A DNA stretch of 64,000 bases, from the NCBI GenBank assembly GCA_029204225.1, contig CM055103.1, forward strand, positions 48,828,426-48,892,425. Reading direction: 5' to 3'. Position 1 is the first letter of the stretch. The number at the start of each line of letters is the position of its first letter. The notes below the pieces were generated by a model. That model ran no database searches. It had not been told where the DNA came from and saw nothing but the letters and a program-made list of their open reading frames with translations. A program made the translations under genes and the position numbers. This document shows, piece after piece, positions 55,976 through 64,000 of this stretch. Source of the stretch: Diphasiastrum complanatum. Taxonomy: Eukaryota; Streptophyta; Lycopodiopsida; Lycopodiales; Lycopodiaceae.

Positions 55976-56620
55976 AAGTGCAGCACAAGAAGCTATATGG
56001 TTGAGACAAATCTTGAAGAAGTTGGCATGAAGCAGAAAAATCCCACGACACTACATAGCGACAGTCAGAGTGGCATTCAGCTAGCAAAGAATCCAGTGTT
56101 CTATGCAAGAACTAAACACATTGAGATTCAGTATCACTTTGTACGTGAGAGGCTATTGAGTCGTGAAATTCATGTTGTTCATTCTAGCACAGAAGAACAA
56201 CTAGCTGATATTTTCACTAAGCCACTTGTTGGAGAATAGTTTGATAAGTTTAGATCAAAGATTTCTGTACTTAAATTTTGTTGACTTTAAAACTATGTAT
56301 ATGACAATATATAAAGTAGACTCTACTTTAAGGGAGAGAGTTAGAATTAAAGTAGAATCATTGTGCTACTGTACTGTGGGTCCTATCAATGGATAAGGAT
56401 CAATTGGCCTTGCCACGAGGCAAGTCGACGAGACACGCATCCCGCCAACGGCAACCTGGGTCATGCATGGGTTGCCTGAGTGAACAACTATATGTACAGT
56501 GTAGTTTCATTTTGTGAAATACAGTTGCTATGTGAGCTTGCTGTTGAGAGCCTTTTCTATCTGTGTTACTATGTAGCATGATTTGTGTCCCTGTGCAAAG
56601 CAAATTCTAAGTGCTTGATG
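55976..56620 (+). mobile_element. C16: copia RNase H end and 3' LTR start
   Basis: Plus strand. SAAQEAIWLRQILKK, then (after a shift near 56025) LHSDSQSGIQLAKNPVFYARTKHIEIQYHFVRERLL and STEEQLADIFTKPLVGE at 56040-56239: the C-terminal RNase H of a different copia lineage from its neighbours (HSDSQSGIQLA type). A stop after VGE replaces the usual codon; FDKFRSKISVL follows in frame. The purine tract AAGGGAGAGAG (about 56329) precedes what should be the LTR (TTAGAATTAAAG...), whose 5' TG seems mutated. It abuts C13 gag in opposite orientation at 55975/55976. Confidence 0.75.
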
Positions 56621-57078
56621 GAAAGCTTATGATCGGCACTTTCCATAGAAATTGAAACCAAATCAATCTGATGTGTCTATCAAGAGTTATAAGCTCTTAA
56701 AAAGGATAGGGATAGGTCCAAAATCCGAGTGACAGCATTTTGATTTGATTCAACCTTGCTTTGTTCTGAATCCATTGTTTTGAGCATCCTACACAAGAAA
56801 CTGAAGATCAAGACTAAGTTTGAAGTAACTGAATACCCTTTGAGCCTTCTGAGTGTCAATAGTATTTTCTTTTGAAGCATTTCACATGTGCCAAAAGTAG
56901 GATTCAAACTAGCCAAAGTGTCTCAATCCACTTTGTGTGTCTGATCTACATAACTTGTCTTGTGGAATATTTGAGATTCACTTGAAAATACCTATAGTGA
57001 AAGAGAGCAACAACTTTAAGTCTGATTGGAACAAGCTCAAACATATTGCAGTCCAATAACTAAGAAGTCTTCATCTAA
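56621..57078. other. Unassigned; probably C17 leader
   Basis: About 460 bp before the C17 gag ATG with no coding signal. I see neither an LTR end nor TGGTATCAGAGC, so the 5' end of C17 appears truncated or replaced by C16. Confidence 0.4.
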
Positions 57079-60000
57079 ATGGCACCTCTGGGAGGATATC
57101 TTTTAGAAGCAAATGAAAGACTAAATACTTCTAATTACTCAATTTGGAAGTTCAGAATGGAGTCTATTTTGATACTTTAGGATGTTATGGATATTGTGCT
57201 TGGTGTTGAGGAGGAGCCTCAAGCAAGGCTGAAATTCCTAAGTATAGGAAGAGAGCTAGAATGGCTCTACATTTCATTAAGATGATGTATCTAATGAAAT
57301 TTTGAGAGAGATAGGACTTTGCACTACAGCCAAAGAAGCTTGGGATGCACTTAAGTCCATCTATGAAGCAAAGAATATTTCTAGAATACTCACTCTTAGG
57401 AATCAGATTTTTCAAAGTTTCCAAAGAAGTGAAGAAAGTGAATCAAACTATGTTCTGAGAGTTAAAGATTTACATAGAGAGCTTTCATGTACTGGTGTTA
57501 CTATTAATTAAGATGAGCTAGTTCAAGTCATTTTAAATGGCTTGAAAGATGACTATGATAATCTTGTTCAGTCTTTTGCCATTAAGGAGGAGTTGCCTAA
57601 TCTAGAAACTCTCCAAGGAATTCTTATTTCTGAAGAATCTAGACAAAGCTATAAACTTTCTAGGATGAACAAACTTGAGCATGGTGAAAGTGACAAAGCC
57701 CTCTTTGTCAAAGACAAGCATAAAGGAAGGAGTAAGAACCAGTTTTCTCAAGCATCCAACAAAAACAAAGCCAAAGATCGAGAAAAAGATGGTGAAGAGG
57801 ATGATTCATCCCATCTCTCTACTTCAAAGACCAAGAAGAAGAAAGTAAAGTGTTTCTCCTATGGCAAGAAGGGACACTATGCCTCTAATTGCTTTAAGAA
57901 GAAAAACCAACTCAAGCAAGCTAATCTCTCCAAAGAGATTGAAGAAGATTTTGTTGCAAGTGATAGAGAAGGATTACTTATGGTGTCCAGTTTTTCTTCA
58001 TCACTTTTCAAGAAAGATGGAGCTTGGTACATAGATAGTGGAGCTTCTTCACATATGTGCTATTCAAAGGAGTCATTTGACTCAATTGTACTTTACAAAG
58101 GACTTAAGAGATCTATTTACACTGTTAATGATCATGAGTGCTCTATAGAAGGAATTGGCAACATTCCATTGAAACTTGCTTCTTCAAAAGTTCTTGCACT
58201 TTCTAATGTCCTTTTCATTCCAAAACTTACAAAGAACTTGATTAGTGTGGAAAAATTGCTTGATAATGGTTGTGATGTAAAGTTCACTCCAATACTTGCT
58301 TTATCAAGAAAAATGATGAGATCCTAGCTGATGGATCTAGATGTGGTGGAATTTTTAAGTTGAATTCTTATGAGAATGCAAACCTTTGTGAAGTTGTTTT
58401 GTTATCTAAGGAGGAGTTGTGGCATAGAAGGTTGGGACATCCTAACTTTAAATCTACATCTTCTACGGTCAAGAAAGTGAAGGCTATTGGTCTTCCAAAA
58501 TCTCTTTCCAAAGATTTCAAGCCTTGTGAGCCTTGTGCTATTGCAAAATCACATAGAAAGCCATATCAGAAGTCTTTTATAAAGACTATTCATCTTTTGG
58601 AGCTTATACACTCGGATGTACATTTTTCCTCTTCTAAAAGTATTGGTGGTGCAACATGTTTTGTCACCTTTATTGATGACTTTACTAGATATAGTTGGTT
58701 GTATCTACTTTCTTCAAAAGCTATGGTATTTGATCACTTCCTAATCTTCAAAGCTTATGTTGAGAAACAGTTTTCTTTCAAAGTTAAAGCTTTAAAATGT
58801 GATGGAGGAGGTGAATACATCTCCAACAAGTTTCATGAATATTGTGAAGGTGAAGGAATAAAGAGAGAGTTTTCTTGTGCTTATTCTCCATCTCAAAATG
58901 AAGTTGCTGAGAGGAAAAACAAATCTTTATGTGAATGTGCTAAAACAATTCGTGTTGAAGCTTTTTTGCCTATTGAATATTGGGGTGAAGCTATAAATTG
59001 TGCAAACTATTTGTGCAATAGATTACCTCACAATGCACTTGCTGGAAAATCACCTTTTGAAGTCTTGTTTAAGAAGAAACCTAAGGTAGATCACCTTAGA
59101 GTTTTTGGTTGTGCTTGCTTTGTTCATGTGCCCTTGGAAACAAGGAAAAGAGATGATCCTAATTCTATTAAAGGGATCATGGTTGGATATGCATCCAACA
59201 AGAAAGCTTACAGAATCTATGTTCCCTCTACCTCAACTACAATTGAGAGTAGGGATGTTATATTCCATGAGGATCAAAAATACATTCTTGGAGGCCGAGT
59301 TCAAAGATTCTCACAAAGATACTCCAATCATCACCCTTGAAGACTATCATGGTGAGATGGAAATCAACTCCACTAATTGTGCTTATTTTATTTCACATGA
59401 GGAGCCAAAGGATGTATATGATGCACTCAACTCGAAGGAATGGTACCTTGCCATGAAGGAGGAATATGATGCTTTGATGGCCAACAAGACATGGGAGCTT
59501 GTGGATCTTCCATCCAACAAGCACACCATTGGTTGCAAGTGGGTTTTTCGAGTCAAGTATAATCAAGATGGCACAATCAACAAGTACAAGGCTAGACTTT
59601 GTGCTAAAGATTTTCCTCAAGTTTATGGACTTGAATATGAGGAGACTTTTGTTCCAGTTACAAAGATGGTATCAATTAGAATCATAATTTCTATTGCTTG
59701 TTTTTTCAATTGGCAAGTTCTTCAATTAGATGTCTCTAATGCATTTTTAAATGGATGTCTAGAAGAAGAGATTTATATGGATCAGCCTATTGGGTTCATC
59801 CATGACAAAGACAAATTTTGCTTGCTCTTCAAAAGTCTATATGGACTAAAGCAAGCTCCAAGGTCATGGTATTCTCGACTTAACACCTTTCTTGAGTCAC
59901 TAGGATTTAATCTTAGTAACTAGGATCCTTCCTTGTATGTCAAGTTTTTTGATAAAGATATTGCCATCCTTCTTATTTATGTTGATGATATCATTCTGAC

Positions 60001-60868
60001 AGGAAGTTGTATCAAGTTAGTTGAGGAAACCAAGATTGCACTTGGAAAAGAGTTCAAGATGCAAGATCTTGAAAAAATTCACTACATACTAGGTTTAGAG
60101 ATTGACTTTCTTAAAGATAAAGCTTTTGTATGTCAATCCAAGTATGCTCTTTCAATGTTTAAAAAGTTCAATATGTTAGATTGTAAGCTTATAGAAACTC
60201 CTATGGAGCAAAATGCAAAAGACCCTAACAAAGGTGATGAAAGATCCTTCTTGGACATCACACTTTTTAGGAGTCTTATAGGCTCCTTAATTTGGATCAC
60301 AATAACTAGACCTAGCATAAGCTTTAGTGTTCATAAGTTTAGCCAGGCTATGCAAAATCCTACTATTTTTCATTGGAAAATGGCCAAGAGAGTGCTTAGA
60401 TATATATCTTCAACTTTTGATTATGGTTTATTTTATAAAAGTGAAGATCTTTCTATTGTTGGTTATTCTGACTTGGATTTTGCAAGTGATAGAGCAAATC
60501 GAAAATCTACAAGTGCTTATGTCATATATCTTGGAGGAAACTTGATATCTTGGCTTTCCAAAAAGCAAGATACTGTATCACTCTCATCATGTGAAGTTGA
60601 GTACAAGGCACTCACTACAACAACAAAGGAAGTGCTTTGGATCAAGAGGTTGCTAGTGGAGCTAAAGATAATCACGAAAGAGGATCTACCTATGATCATG
60701 TGTGACAACATTTCAGCCCAAGACCTTGCCAACAATCCAATATTTCATGCAAGGAGCAAGCATATCAAAGTTGCACATCACTTTGTGAGAGAGAAGCTCA
60801 TTGGAGGGGAAATCTATTTGGAGCACATCGACACATCATCTTGTATTGCTGATATGCTCACCAAACTT
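57079..60868 (+). pseudogene. C17: copia gag-pol, full length but broken
   Basis: ATG at 57079 (MAPLGGYLLEANERL, NYSIWKFRMESILIL). A TAG (57178, Gln codon in relatives), shifts near 57228 and 57284 and a TAA at about 57510 break gag. 57542-58327: zinc knuckle CFSYGKKGHYASNC (second Cys is Tyr), protease AWYIDSGASSHM. 58360-59340: finger LWHRRLGHPN...CEPCAIAKSH, core LIHSDVH, LKCDGGGEY and NEVAERKN (D, D, E kept). 59105-59923: RT EEYDALMANKTWELVDLP, QLDVSNAFLNG, GLKQAPRSW, then a TAG. 59933-60871: LLIYVDDIILTGS and RNase H YSDLDFASDRANRKS, SLSSCEVEYKAL, MCDNISAQDLA, HARSKHIKVAHHF, ADMLTKL; a frameshift before the final residues. Confidence 0.87.
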
Positions 60869-60959
60869 TGAGCAAAAGTTCCTTCCTCAAGCATAGAGCC
60901 AATCTTGGAGTAATACCAAGATCCATGTTCAAGTCAATATAGATTGCTTTTAGGAGGAG

Positions 60960-61487
60960 TGTTGAAATGGTGAATTCTAGAAATTTTGTCAGAAATGACA
61001 CCAAAATCATGTTATTTGGACATGTAGGCCAAAACTAGCTATTTTAGGCTACTGGTGTCCTAAAATGGGGTCCTAAGTTCTAGAGAGAGGAGAGAGAGTC
61101 ATCTCTCTCACTTATACTAGGCTAAAATCTGTGGAGAACAGGTTGGAAAAACTTATTGTATTGTTGAGAGAGATCAATAGATCATTGTCACAGTTTCTTC
61201 CTCCATTGAGAGGATTGCTTTGTGTATTGTCTTCAAGCTTTTGTGTATGATCTTAAGAGGCTCCAAAGGTGGTAGGTCGCTATTGGAAGTCCTGTTTGCT
61301 GTTATTTTTGGCTGCCATCAATTCCTTTTATTAGTTTCTTTTGTCTCTTGAATGCTTTGTCAAGTTCATGTGTATCAAAGGCAGCATTAGGATGCTTTGC
61401 CATTTCTAGCTTTTGTAGCTTGTTGTGCAAAGATCTTAGCCAAGTATTTTGGGAGTTTGGATCCATTCAAGATCCACTTTTTTCACA
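60960..61487 (+). repeat. LTR shared by C17 (3') and C18 (5')
   Basis: 528 bp, TGTTGAAATGGTG to CACTTTTTTCACA. Upstream is the polypurine tract TTTTAGGAGGAG of C17. Downstream, with no spacer, is PBS TGGTATCAGAGC (61488-61499). It therefore acts as 3' LTR to one internal region and 5' LTR to another. Its R/U5 half is clearly related to the C14 LTR (shared CTAGAGAGAGGAGAGA, GGAGAACAGGTTGGA, GATCAATAGATCATTGTCA). The first 100 bp differ from C14. Confidence 0.82.
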
Positions 61488-62700
61488 TGGTATCAGAGCT
61501 AGTTGGTTGTTATTTTTAGTAAGGTTTCCATTTATGGAGATATTTGGATGTTTGATCAAGTTCTAGCATGATTATGCATTGCATTGTTGATCAAATCTCA
61601 CGAACCTTTGTTTGTTGAGTTGAACTTGTGGATCAAAAGCATATTTCAGGTCTACTAAAGATCAGAGACTAAGAAGAAGCTATTTTGGATCAAATCATAA
61701 CACCTAATCATTTGTTGATTGTGAGTCTTGTGCATATTCAATACTAACAATGTTCTGTTCAATCTATTGTTGACAATCTCCACTTCTGTGGATGAACACT
61801 CTCGTTTGTGGATGAACACTCTCCTTAAGTGGATGAACCTTCTCCTTAAGTAGATGAAAAATACTCTTTGAGTGATTTTGTATTTTTCCAAAAGGCTGAG
61901 CAAAGCTCCCACTTGGATTAAAGATCCCCTTTTGGGTGAACAGATTGTCAACAATCTTTTGCATAATTTTGGTGTACTTTGTTGAGCATGTAAGGAACTC
62001 TCCTTATGTAATTTGATTGGAGCATTTGCTGAGAGGTTTAACCATTATGCAAATGTGTTTTCAGGTTCTTAATAGGTTGAGGAACATTCTCATGTGAAGT
62101 GATCTTAGATCTACATCTAAACATCAAGATTTGACAAGCTAGTGAAGCTAGTCTTGTGTTTACTAAGTCTGCTCTTTCATTCACTTCTAAAGCTTGTATT
62201 TATCACTTGATGGAATTTATAAACTTTTAGAAGTGTGGTTTACATGTGGTTTTACAGGTTGAATCAATATCTTAGTGTGTTGACCAAGTTTGTTCACTTC
62301 TAGGTATTCTTGGCAGCCTAGTCTTGTGTATTTTCTAAGAAGGCAAGTAACTCTCCACACCATAACTTGATTTGGTCACTTGGAAATTTTGAGAGCTTAA
62401 GCAAGAGTGTGTTCAGGTTGGTTTGGTTTTGTAATCCATTCTTAGTTTGTGCAAAGTGTTGCATGTGTTTCAATCTTCCTTTCTATGGGCAGCCAGATTC
62501 AAGATAGAAGTGTTTTAAGGTCCTAGATCTTCTGATATCTCCTTATCCATCATTTGTTGAGAGAAAAGTGAGTTCTAGGTGCATTAGGATAGAACCTAAA
62601 AGCTGAAGGATCGTATTCAAGGCTTCCGATGGTGGGATCATGTTAGAAACTAATGATAGGTCGAGTACATTAAACTACTCTACTTGGAAAGTGAGGATGG
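61488..62700 (+). mobile_element. C18: copia leader and gag start, truncated
   Basis: PBS 61488-61499, then a leader of about 1.1 kb homologous to the C14 leader, including a tandem repeat (61788-61870) of a 21-bp unit GTGGATGAACACTCTCCTTAA in about four copies. Gag start: GIMLETNDRSSTLNYSTWKVRMD (62630-62700); the initiator ATG of relatives is AAG here. The sequence leaves gag abruptly at about 62700. Confidence 0.8.
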
Positions 62701-63656
62701 ATGAAGAAACAAAACGTTTCTATTACCAAAGCTATGCTAGATTTTAGTCCTCACTCTGACGAATATGTTTGCGAATGTGAAAGTCAAAAGACACGAAGCA
62801 AAAATGTTCGTGAACACCTTAATGAAAAGACACAAACACGAAAAATTTGTGAAAGAGATTTTTTCACGGTACAGCAGGAGAAAGGCAGACGACGAGAAAG
62901 TCAAACGACTCGAAACAACACGAAAATTGTTGCGACACATTTTTTTGTGCCCTCACGCTCCAAAAAGGACTAGCAAGATCATGCAAGTACCCAAAAGTAT
63001 AGATATCTGATCTGATAGAATGACGTGAGTAGATACACTCTAGGTCGTGGCTAATTTGCCACTCTTGTAATTTGTGATTAGCTATAGATGTTTAATCATT
63101 CTAATCTAGAGGTTACACAACCTAGAGTGTATATGACCTAGATGTTTAATATACTTTCTGGATGATACTTGATACATACACACAAAGAAGTCTAATGCTA
63201 GTAAGCAAGAAGATGAAAATACAGAATACGAGTCCGCCTGCGTGCGAGACAATTCTGCATAGGATCTGTTGATCCACAAGTCCGCTAGTAAGCAAGACAC
63301 GAATTCATGGGAGAACTGTATTTCTCTCACGCCAACGCACTACGTGAATCTGCATGCAGTGCTTGAAGAATAAAAAAAATCAATAGATGATTTTGTAGCC
63401 GTTGCGCACATATCACTCTTATCTTATCTGATCTTGAATGAATTATTGTCTGCCATCGTTTGTTTATCTCATTTACTCATTTTATCAATTTCGCACACTG
63501 GTTGAATTTTGTTGAATGTTGTGCTAAACAAAACGCAGATCAGTAGTGACTGTCTACATTCTGGAGGACTGTAGAAATGATACAGCTGGAAGTGACCATC
63601 AATCATATCTGAAATCCATCCAAATTATTTTGTTTTGCACATTGTTTTCACATCAG
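62701..63656. other. Unidentified sequence, CpG-retaining; may include the C19 LTR
   Basis: 62701-63000 is lysine/arginine rich in several overlapping plus-strand frames (90 and 81 codons) and contains many CG dinucleotides (GACACGAAGC, GACGACGAGAAAG), unlike the surrounding DNA. I recognise no domain. The part up to 63652 should include the C19 5' LTR (it ends TTTTCACA and the PBS follows after a few bases), but the LTR start was not identified. Confidence 0.4.
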
Positions 63657-64000
63657 TGGTATCAGAGCCTACCTTGTCATATTTTGACATAGCCAAAAGG
63701 CTATCAGATCTAGGAGGCCAAGCATTCAAACAAACAACCATCAACAAGAGAACACACTTCAGAAGCAATGGCTTCAATCAGCAGCATACAGAACAAGATC
63801 TGCATAGTTCTAAATACTTCAGGACCTAACTTTCTGGCCTGGAAAGTTAAGACATCATTCATACTCAAGGGTGAAGGTTTATTCCCCTGGGTGGATGGCA
63901 CAGAGGAGATGCCTACGACATCAAGCAAAGAGCTACACGAGTGGAGGGAGAAAAATGACAAGGTAGTAGCCTTGCTATCTTCATCCATCGAAGATAGTCT
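63657..64000 (+). mobile_element. C19: copia PBS, leader and gag start, cut by window edge
   Basis: PBS TGGTATCAGAGC at 63657-63668. A short leader of about 100 bp leads to the ATG at 63768. Gag opens MASISSIQNKICIVLN, then PNFLAWKVKTSFILKGEGLFPWVDG and WREKNDKVVALLSSSIEDSL, open to the last base. This gag type (N-F-x-x-W-K...LF.WVDG) differs from all others in the window and shows no visible damage in 77 codons. Confidence 0.8.

Noticed and set aside
55976-56108. N-terminal extension of the C13 gag ORF
   Set aside because: This part is antisense to C16 RNase H; it is a junction artefact and not a real gag N-terminus.

Overview
The window reads as AT-rich nuclear DNA from a land plant with a repeat-dense genome. 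Almost everything recognisable is LTR retrotransposon: Ty1/copia polyproteins in the order gag, protease, integrase, RT, RNase H, one Ty3/gypsy pol, TG...CA LTRs, primer-binding sites (PBS) TGGTATCAGAGC complementary to initiator-Met tRNA, and 5-6 bp target-site duplications (TSD). I see no host gene, tRNA, rRNA, CRISPR array or bacterial-style operon. The species cannot be named from this sequence. The labels GY1, C1-C19 and N1 are mine.

Layout. 1-3569: minus-strand Ty3/gypsy GY1 (runs off the left edge), inserted in the gag start of copia C1 (3570 to about 4.3 kb). 5080-5733: a lone copia LTR (C2). 5968-8030: decayed plus-strand copia C3. 8195 to about 11.2 kb: minus-strand copia C4. 11.2-13.1 kb: nothing recognised. 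13.1-17.9 kb: RT fragment C5 interrupted by gag-protease-only element C6, whose right LTR carries solo LTR C7. 18.8-19.3 kb: gag fragment C8. 20.0-29.4 kb: minus-strand copia C9, split in its RT by C10, a gag-protease-only element with nearly identical LTRs. 29.4-33.5 kb: RT fragment C11, split by non-coding element N1, which has a tRNA-Asp-type PBS.

33.5-56.0 kb is a nest. Copia C13 lies in C11. C13 carries C12 (34317-40047) in its 3' LTR and C14 (41238-53464) in its RT. C14 carries C15 (46147-52007) in its leader. C15 is intact: one 1316-codon gag-pol ORF, two 653-bp LTRs that look identical, and a perfect TSD AGATA. It is the youngest insertion and could be active. After 56 kb come an RNase H and LTR fragment (C16), a decayed full-length plus-strand copia (C17), an LTR that serves both as the 3' LTR of C17 and the 5' LTR of C18, a short region of unknown origin that keeps more CpG than its surroundings, and the start of copia C19 running off the right edge.

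The most unusual signals are: (1) five separate insertions into copia RT genes that map to the same stretch of about 176 bp of the RT gene; (2) paired CACACGTGTG/CACATGTG palindromes spaced about 20 bp apart in the U3 of four LTR families; (3) C10, recently mobile although it lacks RT and RNase H and has a catalytically dead integrase remnant; (4) the intact element C15.
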